Shown here piece by piece: positions 11,131-19,698 of a stretch of 33,909 nt of DNA; position 1 is the stretch's first letter; every line of letters starts with the position of its first letter. Made by a program: the position numbers and the translations under genes. A model generated the notes under the pieces. The model was given only the letters and a program-made list of their open reading frames with translations, did no database searches and was not told the DNA's origin. The DNA comes from Bacilli bacterium (GTDB lineage: Bacteria; Bacillota_I; Bacilli_A; RFN20; CAG-826): assembly GCA_024683495.1 (NCBI GenBank), contig JAIKYF010000031.1:1-33909 (forward strand), written 5' to 3'.

Positions 11131-11185
11131 ATCGATATTCTTGCCTTAAGGTGAATTCAAACCTTACCTTAAGGTAAATATTGAT
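11131..11185. repeat. 55-bp imperfect dyad in the fusA-tuf intergenic region
   Basis: ATCGATATT (11131-11139)/AATATTGAT (11177-11185) outer arms and CCTTAAGGT (11144-11152)/ACCTTAAGG (11166-11174) inner arms; no T run afterwards. Confidence 0.7.
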
Positions 11186-11209
11186 AAAAGAAAATTGATA
11201 GATTAATAT
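11181..11209 (+). promoter_or_regulatory. Predicted tuf-specific promoter
   Basis: TTGATA (11181-11186), 17-bp spacer, TAATAT (11204-11209). Confidence 0.5.
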
Positions 11210-11254
11210 TAATTGCACGAAATCTTTTAAAAACCATTTGGAGGAAATTAAACA

Positions 11255-12448
11255 ATGGCAAAAGAGAAATTTAACCGTGACCGTGTCCACGTTAACGTTG
11301 GCACCATCGGCCACGTCGACCACGGCAAGACCACCCTTACCGCTGGCATCATGCACGTTCTTTCTTTAAAGGGCATGGCTAAAGACGTCGGTTACTCCGG
11401 CATCGACTCCGCCCCAGAAGAGAAGGCTCGTGGTATCACCATCAACACCGCCCACACCGAATACGAAACTGAACATAGACACTATGCTCACGTTGACTGC
11501 CCGGGGCACGCTGACTATGTCAAGAACATGATCACCGGCGCCGCTCAGATGGACGCTGCTATCCTTGTTGTCGCCGCCACTGATGGCGTTATGCCTCAGA
11601 CCCGTGAGCACGTCTTGCTCGCCCGTCAGGTCGGCGTTCCACAAATCGTCGTCTTCCTTAACAAAACCGACCTCGTCGATGATGCTGAATTAGTCGACCT
11701 CGTCGAAATGGACGTCCGTGATCTTCTCGCCAAATATGGCTTCGATGATCCAGACCTCCCAGTCGTCCGTGGTTCCGCCAGAGATGCTGGCGAAGCTACC
11801 TCTGTCGATGATCCAAGAGCCAAGTGCGTTCTTGAATTACTCGATGCTCTTGATTCCTACGTCAAGGATCCAGCCCGTGACAACGATAAGCCATTCCTTA
11901 TGCCTATCGAAGACGTCCTCACCATCTCTGGTCGTGGCACCGTCGTCACTGGTAGAGTCGAACGTGGCACCATCAAGATCAACGACGAAGCTGAAATCGT
12001 TGGCATCCGTCCAACCCAAAAGACCGTCGTTACCGGCCTCGAAATGTTCCGTAAGGTCCTTGACTTCGCTCAAGGCGGCGATAACATCGGCGCTCTTCTC
12101 CGTGGCATCACCCATGACCAAGTCGAACGTGGCCAAGTCCTTGCTAAGCCAGGCTCCATCGTCCCACACGACAAATTCACCGCTGCTGTCTATATTCTTA
12201 CCAAAGAAGAAGGCGGCCGTCACACTGCGTTCTTGAACGGTTATCGTCCACAGTTCTTCTTCCGTACCACCGATATCACTGGTAGCATCACCCTCCCAGC
12301 CGATGTCCAGATGGTTATGCCTGGAGACCACGTCACCTTCACCGTCGAACTCATCCACGCTGTCGCTCTTGAAAAGGGTACCCAATTCTCCATCCGTGAG
12401 GGTGGCAGAACCGTCGGTGCCGGCACCGTCAGCGAAATCCTTCACTAA
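11255..12448 (+). CDS. tuf: Elongation factor Tu
   Basis: 397 aa; [58 protein letters not shown]; ggagg RBS. Confidence 0.98.
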   Translation: MAKEKFNRDRVHVNVGTIGHVDHGKTTLTAGIMHVLSLKGMAKDVGYSGIDSAPEEKARGITINTAHTEYETEHRHYAHVDCPGHADYVKNMITGAAQMDAAILVVAATDGVMPQTREHVLLARQVGVPQIVVFLNKTDLVDDAELVDLVEMDVRDLLAKYGFDDPDLPVVRGSARDAGEATSVDDPRAKCVLELLDALDSYVKDPARDNDKPFLMPIEDVLTISGRGTVVTGRVERGTIKINDEAEIVGIRPTQKTVVTGLEMFRKVLDFAQGGDNIGALLRGITHDQVERGQVLAKPGSIVPHDKFTAAVYILTKEEGGRHTAFLNGYRPQFFFRTTDITGSITLPADVQMVMPGDHVTFTVELIHAVALEKGTQFSIREGGRTVGAGTVSEILH

Positions 12449-12479
12449 TTACCTTAGTTAAGGAACACCTAACAAAATC

Positions 12480-12507
12480 GCCGCGAGCTTAGGCCCGCGG
12501 CTTTTTT
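12480..12507 (+). terminator. Intrinsic terminator after tuf
   Basis: GCCGCGAGC-tta-GGCCCGCGGC stem (one mismatch) followed by TTTTTT. Confidence 0.85.
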
Positions 12508-12579
12508 GTTCTATGAAGCAAGATATAGTACGGATATTTATAAAAAATAAATAGGCTAGTCATTGTCAAAATGTTTTTA

Positions 12580-12588
12580 TGATACAAT
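12580..12588 (+). promoter_or_regulatory. Predicted extended -10 element
   Basis: TG-A-TACAAT ending 6 nt before ATG 12595. Confidence 0.45.
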
Positions 12589-12594
12589 AGTCTC

Positions 12595-13149
12595 ATGGCG
12601 ACAAAAATCGTGGCAAATGACGGAAATATCCCTGAAATTCTGGAGATGCCGGGCGACCCATCATTCTCTGATCCCACTTGGAATGATAATTATGGTGAGG
12701 AGATTTATAAAAGCCCTGACCAAAGCGATGCCTCGTACGTCCATTTCTCCAAGAAAACGAAAAAGAAGATGCTTCTTTCGAAGTTCGTTTTGACTTTTAC
12801 GGCCTTTCTAAATTCTTTCCAAGGGGCTACGTCCAAGATCGAGAACTTCAAGATGAAGTATCAAGAAGAAACCTCGATTTCCGCGGTGATAAGTTGCTCA
12901 TTAGTCTGTGCCTACACCAGGAACACCAAGGGCTTCGTCATTTTCTATCAAGGTGAGAGGAAAGAGACCAAGGAATTCTATTGCGATTGGTCGGCCGCCG
13001 TCCCCATCACCAGTGGGAGAAAACGAATGGAAGTGGCGGAATCCTTCTTCGTCGAACCAGGTTATTACCAACTTCAGGTTAAGACGGATTTCGGATTTGG
13101 GTTGACATTACAGATTAATAAAATTGAGGAATATAAATATGGAAGATAA
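12595..13149 (+). CDS. Hypothetical protein
   Basis: 184 aa; overlaps the start of the downstream MscS gene by 11 nt, consistent with translational coupling; no recognisable family by eye. Confidence 0.7.
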   Translation: MATKIVANDGNIPEILEMPGDPSFSDPTWNDNYGEEIYKSPDQSDASYVHFSKKTKKKMLLSKFVLTFTAFLNSFQGATSKIENFKMKYQEETSISAVISCSLVCAYTRNTKGFVIFYQGERKETKEFYCDWSAAVPITSGRKRMEVAESFFVEPGYYQLQVKTDFGFGLTLQINKIEEYKYGR

Positions 13150-14224
13150 TAAAGACAAGAAGCGCAACAAAAAGAAAGGAAAAATCAAAGGGGCTCAAAA
13201 GCAAGCCGTTGAATTCCTTAACGAAAGCTTATTGATGGAAGATGATGCCACCTCGGCTAAAAAGAGCCCGTGGGCGTCCTTCAACCAAATGGGCAGATAT
13301 CAGAAGATCTCCACGATTATCAAATCGATCTTCTTCATCGCCTCTTTGGTTTTGGTGGTCATGACTTTCATATCCTATAACCTCTGGCCCGATAGTCTCT
13401 TGGCCAAGATTTTCTATATGCCCGACGTCCCTTCTTATGAAAGAGTGGTGGTCGGACTTTTGGCGACTGTTTTCTATATCGTTCTATTCATCGTCAGCGC
13501 CGAAATCATCAAGAGCGTCATCTATCTTGCCGTTCCTAAGCAAGACGCTCGGGCGGTCACCATCGCCAAAATGTCCGGCAGCGCCCTCCGTTATATTGCG
13601 ATTATCATCTCCTTATTCGTTTGTTTAAGCGTCTGGGGCGTCGATACTGCCACGATTTTGGCCTCCGCCGGTATCGTTGCGATGATTATCGGTCTTGGAG
13701 CCCAGACTTTGTTCGCCGATATTTTGGCTGGGGTTAACATCATCATCGAAGATCAATTCCGAATCGGCGACATCGTCGTCATCGATAATTTCCGTGGCAC
13801 GGTTGTGGAAATCGGCTTAGTCATCACCAAAATCAAAGATTGGGCTGGAAACATCAAAAACATCCATAATGGTGGATTTAATAGCTGCATCAATCTATCG
13901 AGAATCAATTCTTACGCCACTTCAAATGTCTCAGTCGATTACGATACCGATTTAAAGAAACTAAGGAATATCTTGGAGACCAACCTTCCAAATCTCTCCA
14001 AGAAGATTCCTGCCATCATCGGCAATGCGATGTATATGGGTGTCTCGGGAGTCGAGGATTCTGGCATCGTCTTATTGATTATCGCCAAGTGCAAGGAAGA
14101 TGACCGTTTCGGGGTCGCTAGAAGGCTTAATGAAGAACTCGTCATCCTTCTTAAGGAAAACGACGTCACCATCCCCTTCCCACAAGTCACTATCTCTCAA
14201 AGAGAAGCGAAAAAGGAAAAATAA
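13139..14224 (+). CDS. Mechanosensitive ion channel, MscS family
   Basis: ATASAGIVAMIIGLGAQTLFADILAGVNIIIEDQFRIGDIVVIDNFRGTVVEIGLVITKIKDWAGNIKNIHNG pattern of the MscS TM3/beta domain; start at ATG 13139 preferred (gagg RBS). Confidence 0.88.
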   Translation: MEDNKDKKRNKKKGKIKGAQKQAVEFLNESLLMEDDATSAKKSPWASFNQMGRYQKISTIIKSIFFIASLVLVVMTFISYNLWPDSLLAKIFYMPDVPSYERVVVGLLATVFYIVLFIVSAEIIKSVIYLAVPKQDARAVTIAKMSGSALRYIAIIISLFVCLSVWGVDTATILASAGIVAMIIGLGAQTLFADILAGVNIIIEDQFRIGDIVVIDNFRGTVVEIGLVITKIKDWAGNIKNIHNGGFNSCINLSRINSYATSNVSVDYDTDLKKLRNILETNLPNLSKKIPAIIGNAMYMGVSGVEDSGIVLLIIAKCKEDDRFGVARRLNEELVILLKENDVTIPFPQVTISQREAKKEK

Positions 14225-14240
14225 GCGGGATTTGCCAGCA

Positions 14241-14278
14241 AAAACGACGGAGCAGTGGTCTCCGTCGTTTTCTTTTTT
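14241..14278. terminator. Intrinsic terminator, probably bidirectional
   Basis: Perfect 12-bp stem AAAACGACGGAG-cagtggt-CTCCGTCGTTTT then tcttttttc; the minus-strand reading also gives a T run. Confidence 0.85.
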
Positions 14279-14296
14279 CATCGATAATTTTTTTTC

Positions 14297-14569
14297 TTAT
14301 TTCGAAAAGATGTTGCTTAGATAATCGTATTCAGAATCAGTTGATAAAGGATTCTTGACTAGATAATAAACGTTGCGGGCCCGCGAGAATTTTAAGCTGA
14401 GGGCTGGGTGGGCCTCAAGGATGAATTCTTTGATTTCTTTGATATAACGCTTGAAAGTGACTGGGGGCATATCCCTTGTCCATTCAGTCGAATTCTTGGA
14501 AATTTCTTTATTCAGAAGAAGATACTCATAAAAATGCAAAATTATTTGCGACTTTCCTTTGATGTCCAT
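14297..14569 (-). CDS. Small HTH-like (winged-helix/DeoR-like) putative regulator
   Basis: 90 aa MDIKGKSQIILHFYEYLLLNKEISKN...PPVTFKRYIKEIKEFI...NVYYLV; minus-strand RBS AGAGG 9 nt before ATG; no competing plus-strand gene; ends towards a bidirectional terminator. Confidence 0.55.
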   Translation of the reverse strand: MDIKGKSQIILHFYEYLLLNKEISKNSTEWTRDMPPVTFKRYIKEIKEFILEAHPALSLKFSRARNVYYLVKNPLSTDSEYDYLSNIFSK

Positions 14570-14681
14570 CTATTTACGCCTCTATTTATCTTTAAGATAC
14601 CACTAATTTTGAAAAACTTAACAATTATTTTATATTTTGCTTTAAGAACGAAAAAATTTAGGGAAAAATTCATATTTTGTA

Positions 14682-14697
14682 TGATAATAAATTATCA
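14682..14697. promoter_or_regulatory. Operator-like inverted repeat between the divergent HTH ORF and RDD gene
   Basis: TGATAAT-aa-ATTATCA, overlapping a candidate -10 (TATGAT 14680-14685). Confidence 0.35.
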
Positions 14698-14717
14698 AAA
14701 ATTGAGAGGCAGCACTT

Positions 14718-16076
14718 ATGGCAGATACCACAATAGAGAAAACAAACCTTAATCACGTGGAAATCGTGAAACCTGGAAGACACTTACTTGGGCATTTAAT
14801 CGATGGATTACTCGTTTTGATTTTAGGATTTTTATTATTCCAATTCGCCATTTTCCCAAATATGCAAAACACCTTTGGTGGGAAAGACGCCTACGTTGCC
14901 GCGTGGCGTTTTGAAGCCGATAGCGCGTTACTTTCCATTGTTGATAGCAAAGGAGTAACGATTAACCCCTATGATGGGAATAACGATTTCGCTAGAGCCA
15001 GTTATCTGACTTTTGATACTTATGAAGGATATTACAATCACATTTGGGATTATTACACCGTATTCCTTCCCACCGACGAAAGAACCGATAAATTAATGGT
15101 GGAAGTGGATGGGAAGAAGGTAGAGGCCCCAGTCGCTGAATATTATAAGAATTTCGACATGAAAGTTCTTAATCTTCCTGACCCCAGCACTATTATAGAT
15201 CCCACCAATCCAGCTCAGTTACAAGGCGATAGCAAATACTTCCGTTATGCCTTAGATAGCGAAAATAAGGTGGATTTGACGGCAAAACCGGTGTTAGTGG
15301 TGGATCCGACAACTGATGAAAATAAGACTCAATTATTGAATTATTTCTTCAACACCGATAGTGGTACTGGTCTATATCTTGACGCCTTAAATCATTTCAA
15401 TACCCAAAGCTATATGGCTCAAAAATCCTCCATATTCGTCAGCTCTTCCTGGTATTGTTTATTGATTGCATTCCTTCCAGTCCAATTCGTGCTCATATTT
15501 GTCGTTCCGTTGATTCTTAAGAGAGGGCGGACCATCGGAAAACTTATAGTTGGAACCTCGGTAATTAAGAGCGATGGATTTAATATCACTTGGAAAGAAA
15601 GGATTCTTCGTCCGTTGGTGGTCATGGCCGTCACCTCGCCAAGAATCGGTATTTTGGCTTATTTCCTCGCTTTCTTAGGAGCGTCTCAATTCGGGAGCAT
15701 CGGAATGCTTATGATGATGGCATATGTCTTAGTTTGCGGCATATCCTTCATGTTCTGCACGATGGGTAAAGGCCATCAATCCATCCACGATAAAGTCCTT
15801 AAGACCTTGGTCGTCACCAATAAGGCCTCCTATTTCTTCAATAATTACGAAGAGTTAAAAGAATATGGAAGTGCCCACACCGATGAATTCCCTGAGTTCT
15901 ATGTTAAGAAGATTGCTGTAGAAGAACCTATAGTCCAAAATGAAGAACATTCAGAGGCTGGAGAAGATCCTTCTACAGAAAAATACGCGGGAATTGACGG
16001 GGAAAAAGAAGGGGATGTTCTCAAAAATGAGCTTGGCGAGAAGCTAACAGGTGCGGACATCGACCTCCATAAATAA
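14718..16076 (+). CDS. RDD family membrane protein with large extracytoplasmic insert
   Basis: PGRHLLGHLIDGLLVLILGFLLFQF (TM1), about 200-aa hydrophilic segment, then IAFLPVQFVLIFVVPLILKRGRTIGKLIVGTSVIKSDGFNITWKERILRPLV (RDD signature); gagagg RBS. Confidence 0.8.
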   Translation: MADTTIEKTNLNHVEIVKPGRHLLGHLIDGLLVLILGFLLFQFAIFPNMQNTFGGKDAYVAAWRFEADSALLSIVDSKGVTINPYDGNNDFARASYLTFDTYEGYYNHIWDYYTVFLPTDERTDKLMVEVDGKKVEAPVAEYYKNFDMKVLNLPDPSTIIDPTNPAQLQGDSKYFRYALDSENKVDLTAKPVLVVDPTTDENKTQLLNYFFNTDSGTGLYLDALNHFNTQSYMAQKSSIFVSSSWYCLLIAFLPVQFVLIFVVPLILKRGRTIGKLIVGTSVIKSDGFNITWKERILRPLVVMAVTSPRIGILAYFLAFLGASQFGSIGMLMMMAYVLVCGISFMFCTMGKGHQSIHDKVLKTLVVTNKASYFFNNYEELKEYGSAHTDEFPEFYVKKIAVEEPIVQNEEHSEAGEDPSTEKYAGIDGEKEGDVLKNELGEKLTGADIDLHK

Positions 16077-16103
16077 TCAATTTCTCACTTTAAAACGTAG
16101 ATG

Positions 16104-16130
16104 AAGCATTCCCATGCGGGGATGCTTTTC
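16104..16130 (+). terminator. Intrinsic terminator
   Basis: AAGCATTCCC-atgc-GGGGATGCTT (one G.U) then TTCTT. Confidence 0.8.
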
Positions 16131-16159
16131 TTAGACAAAAAAGCGCACTGTTATCTCTT

Positions 16160-16175
16160 TTAACATATATGTTAA
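16160..16175. promoter_or_regulatory. Perfect 16-bp palindrome, candidate operator
   Basis: TTAACATATATGTTAA, 2 bp upstream of a predicted -35. Confidence 0.5.
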
Positions 16176-16177
16176 TG

Positions 16178-16206
16178 TTGAAGATTGGAGATTGGGAAAT
16201 TAGAAT
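16178..16206 (+). promoter_or_regulatory. Predicted promoter of ABC operon 1
   Basis: TTGAAG (16178-16183), 17-bp spacer, TAGAAT (16201-16206). Confidence 0.5.
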
Positions 16207-16262
16207 AAATGCATGACTGATAAAAGTCTTTTTATCTTGTCATTGATTGTGAGGTTTTATTC

Positions 16263-17723
16263 ATGGAAATAAGACTTGATGGATTAACAAAGATATTCCC
16301 TGGTGATCCGAAGAATGATATTGAGCCAACCACCGCGGTCGATAATCTCTGCATCACGATTCCTGACGGCCACCTCATTGGCTTGCTCGGACCTTCTGGA
16401 TGTGGGAAATCCACGACCCTTTATATGATCGCCGGGCTTCATGAACCAACCAGCGGAGACGTTTATTTCGGAGATGAGAACGTTACTTCCCTTCCTCCAG
16501 AGAAACGTGGGATCGGCTTAGTCTTCCAAAACTATGCCCTTTATCCTCATATGACCATCTATAAAAACATCCAATTCCCTCTAACTAGTCTTAAAGTAGA
16601 GGAAGAGGAGAAGTCCTATGAATACCTCCGTGAAATCGTTATCCAAAACGTTTTAAAGGACTATAAAGAATTAATCGACATCATTCTTAATTCTTCTATC
16701 AAGGGAAGAATTTCGAAAAAGAAAGCCTCCCAAGAGATTGCTTTAAGAAAGCATCTTTCCATTTACGTCGCCAAATTTATATTTGAACTCGGACTTCATA
16801 CCGCTTCCGACCCCAAGGCCGTTGTTGATGAAGCCATCAAAAATTCTCAGCAAAAACAAGCTAAAATTGTTGAAAAGATTTCTGCTAAGGGTGCAACCCT
16901 CAGCGAAGAAGAGCCAGGGCTCCTTCTTTATAATGGCGAGCCCCATCTCTGCGTCAGAAAGATTTCCAAAGACGAGATGGATGCTTTGATTCGTCAAGCC
17001 GCCGCCTTAGTTCAAATCGAAAAATACTTAGATAGAAAGCCATCTGAATTATCCGGTGGCCAGCAGCAGCGTGTCGCGATCGCCCGCGCCCTTGTTAAGC
17101 GCCCTCGCGTCTTATTGCTCGATGAGCCTTTGTCGAACTTGGATGCTAGACTTAGGATCCAAACCCGTGAAGAAATTAGAAGAATCCAAAAAGAAACGGG
17201 AATTACCACGGTTTTCGTTACTCACGACCAAGAAGAAGCCATGTCTATCTGTGATGAAATCGTTGTTATGAAAGACGGCGAGATGATGCAAGCGGGGCAC
17301 CCTCAGGAAATTTACCGTGACCCCAATTGCTTCTTCGTTGCCAAATTCTTAGGAACTCCTCCAATCAATACCTTCAAAGGCTATTTCAAGAACAAGTCCT
17401 TATACATCGGTGAGGAAAAAATTCTCACTTCTAAAGAAGATATCGAAGATCAGGAAGTTTATGTCGGCATCCGTCCTGAAGGTTTCTTGATGGCGGACCA
17501 AGCTCCTGAAAAAGATAAGGTTTTGACCCTCAACTGTGAACAAGTTGTGACCCAAGGCCGCGATTTAACCTTGGTTTGCTCGTCCGAGTACGAGTTAAAT
17601 ACCCCATTAAAACTTATCATTGATAGCGATATCGAAGCCAAGGAAGGACCCATTAAGTTCGCCCTTCGTAAAAACAAAGTATTCGTCTTCGACAAAGACA
17701 CCGAGGAGAGGATTAACTTCTAA
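16263..17723 (+). CDS. ABC transporter ATP-binding protein, UgpC/MalK/MsmX-like, with about 120-aa insertion
   Basis: Walker A GPSGCGKST, Q-loop VFQNYALYPHMT, signature LSGGQQQR, Walker B VLLLDEPLSNLD, H-loop VTHD; C-terminal regulatory domain. Extra segment at aa ~114-233. Confidence 0.93.
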   Translation: MEIRLDGLTKIFPGDPKNDIEPTTAVDNLCITIPDGHLIGLLGPSGCGKSTTLYMIAGLHEPTSGDVYFGDENVTSLPPEKRGIGLVFQNYALYPHMTIYKNIQFPLTSLKVEEEEKSYEYLREIVIQNVLKDYKELIDIILNSSIKGRISKKKASQEIALRKHLSIYVAKFIFELGLHTASDPKAVVDEAIKNSQQKQAKIVEKISAKGATLSEEEPGLLLYNGEPHLCVRKISKDEMDALIRQAAALVQIEKYLDRKPSELSGGQQQRVAIARALVKRPRVLLLDEPLSNLDARLRIQTREEIRRIQKETGITTVFVTHDQEEAMSICDEIVVMKDGEMMQAGHPQEIYRDPNCFFVAKFLGTPPINTFKGYFKNKSLYIGEEKILTSKEDIEDQEVYVGIRPEGFLMADQAPEKDKVLTLNCEQVVTQGRDLTLVCSSEYELNTPLKLIIDSDIEAKEGPIKFALRKNKVFVFDKDTEERINF

Positions 17724-17725
17724 AA

Positions 17726-18676
17726 ATGAACAAAAGTCGTAACTATCGTGCATGGTTATATTTGGCGCCTGTTCTCATTTTGATGGGTGTTTTTACCTTT
17801 TTCCCCTTGATCAACACGATCGTGATTTCTTTCCTTCGTGACTATAATGTTACGACAGGGGCGAATAAAGGTTTTACCTTCTTCAATTACGGTGTCGTTT
17901 TGGGCATATTGGAGAAGAACGAAGGCTCAGGTTTTACTGACAATTCCTTCATATCTTGGAATTCTCCCTCGGCCTTGAGCAACACTTTGCTAATCACTTT
18001 CGTGACCGTTCCAATCTCAATTATCATCTCTTTAGTGATTGCCATTGAGATCAATAACATCAAGGTTTTGAAGAAGTTCTTCCAAACCGTCTTCTTCATG
18101 CCTTATGTCACTAACATCATCGCGGTTGGCTTAGTCTTCTCCGTCATGTTCTCCGATGGCGGAATCTTTAATCGACTATTTAAACTGATGTTTAATTCTT
18201 CAATCAGCATTTCGGAAGGTTCGACTTCTTGGGGCGCTTCGATGTTAGTTTTGTGCCTATACGTCATCTGGACCGCCTTGCCTTATAAGATTTTGATTTT
18301 CTTATCGGGCCTACAGGGCATTGATAAACAATACTATCAAGCTGCAAAAATCGATGGGGCCTCGAGATTTAAGACCTCATTACGAGTCACGATTCCATTG
18401 CTTTCCCCACAGATTCTTTACATCACAATCACCTCATTTATCGGGGCATTTAAGGAATATAACGCCGTTATCGGCTTGTTCAACCGTAGTTATACCAAAG
18501 ACCAAAACGTCCACGATTTGTATACGGTTGTATATTACATTTACGACAAGATTAATGGTGCGAGTTTCGCTACAGAGATGCAATATGCATCAGCGGCCGC
18601 GGTTATTCTCTTCGTTATTATCATGATCTTCACCTTGGTTCAGATGAGGGTCTCAAAGAAAATGGTGGTGTATTGA
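17726..18676 (+). CDS. Carbohydrate-type ABC transporter permease (MalF/UgpA-like)
   Basis: AWLYLAPVLILMGVFTFFPLINT start and EAA-like loop QYYQAAKIDGASRFKTSLRVTIPLLSP. Confidence 0.92.
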   Translation: MNKSRNYRAWLYLAPVLILMGVFTFFPLINTIVISFLRDYNVTTGANKGFTFFNYGVVLGILEKNEGSGFTDNSFISWNSPSALSNTLLITFVTVPISIIISLVIAIEINNIKVLKKFFQTVFFMPYVTNIIAVGLVFSVMFSDGGIFNRLFKLMFNSSISISEGSTSWGASMLVLCLYVIWTALPYKILIFLSGLQGIDKQYYQAAKIDGASRFKTSLRVTIPLLSPQILYITITSFIGAFKEYNAVIGLFNRSYTKDQNVHDLYTVVYYIYDKINGASFATEMQYASAAAVILFVIIMIFTLVQMRVSKKMVVY

Positions 18677-18677
18677 T

Positions 18678-19649
18678 ATGAAGGGCCCAAGTGAAATTAA
18701 TACACAACTTAATCTCATTATTCCTGGCAATAAGTCGAATATTGAGAAAACCAAAAAAGCCGCGCATTTCTGGCATATTTTCGGGATGGTTATCTCATAT
18801 GCGTTCTTAGTGGTGGCAGCCATTATCGTCTTATTCCCATTCTATTACATGGTCATGGCTTCATTTATGGCCGAAGTCGATGTCGATAATGGGCGCCTTA
18901 TCCCAATCACTGGCAATTTCTTCGAAAATATCGTCTATAACTACACTCAAACCTTATCGCAGTTTAATTATGGTCGTTATGTTGGAAATACCTTGATTGT
19001 CGCGATCACTACGACCCTTCTTCAAGTTATCGTCACGATTCTTTCGGCTTATGCCTTCGCAAGATTGGAATTCCGTGGCCGTGATATCTTGTTCACCATC
19101 TTCTTGGCAACGATGATGATTCCGGGCGAAATGATGGTCTTAACCAATTACATAACGATGTCGAACCTAGGATTGACGGGTCGAGACCAGACGCAGATAC
19201 AAGCTTATCTTGCGATGATTCTGCCATTCATTTCCTCAGTCTTCTATATCTTCTTATTACGTCAAAATTTCAAGCAAATCCCCAACGAATTGTATTTAGC
19301 CGCCCGCGTGGATGGTAAATCTGACTGGCAATATCTTTGGAAGGTCATGGTCCCATTAGCGACCCCAACCTTAATTACCATCACCATTCTTTCCATCATC
19401 GGAAGCTGGAATGCTTATGTCTGGCCTAACATCGTTACCTCGACCGCAGCCAACCGTGAGAATCTATGGACGATTTCCGTTGCGATCAGAAACGTCAATT
19501 TGGCGGTTTTAGAGCATGAAGTCTGGGTTCCTCAGGATTCATGGCTCATGTGCGCCTCCGTTCTTACGGTTGTGCCGCTCCTAGTTTTGTTTATTGTCTT
19601 CCGCAAATACATCATGTCTGGCACGGGACGTGCTGGAATTAAAGGATGA
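18678..19649 (+). CDS. Carbohydrate-type ABC transporter permease (MalG/UgpE-like)
   Basis: LFPFYYMVMASF, ELYLAARVDGKSDWQYLWKVMVPLATPTLITITILSIIGSWNAYVWPNIVT, C-terminal RKYIMSGTGRAGIKG. Confidence 0.92.
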   Translation: MKGPSEINTQLNLIIPGNKSNIEKTKKAAHFWHIFGMVISYAFLVVAAIIVLFPFYYMVMASFMAEVDVDNGRLIPITGNFFENIVYNYTQTLSQFNYGRYVGNTLIVAITTTLLQVIVTILSAYAFARLEFRGRDILFTIFLATMMIPGEMMVLTNYITMSNLGLTGRDQTQIQAYLAMILPFISSVFYIFLLRQNFKQIPNELYLAARVDGKSDWQYLWKVMVPLATPTLITITILSIIGSWNAYVWPNIVTSTAANRENLWTISVAIRNVNLAVLEHEVWVPQDSWLMCASVLTVVPLLVLFIVFRKYIMSGTGRAGIKG

Positions 19650-19661
19650 TTTGTAGGACAA

Positions 19662-19679
19662 TAATTATCGAGATAATTA
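19662..19679 (+). repeat. Inverted repeat upstream of binding-protein gene
   Basis: TAATTATC-ga-GATAATTA between permease stop and SBP RBS. Confidence 0.5.
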
Positions 19680-19698
19680 ACTTAAAGGAGGAAAATTC

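Noticed and set aside
11837-12445. 202-aa minus-strand ORF opposite tuf, plus other long antisense ORFs (4471-5013, 10330-10881, 1630-2007)
   Set aside because: They lie wholly inside highly conserved genes; biased C-ending codons (ATC, GTC, ACC) deplete stops on the other strand. The translations are Asp-rich shadows with no RBS or domain.
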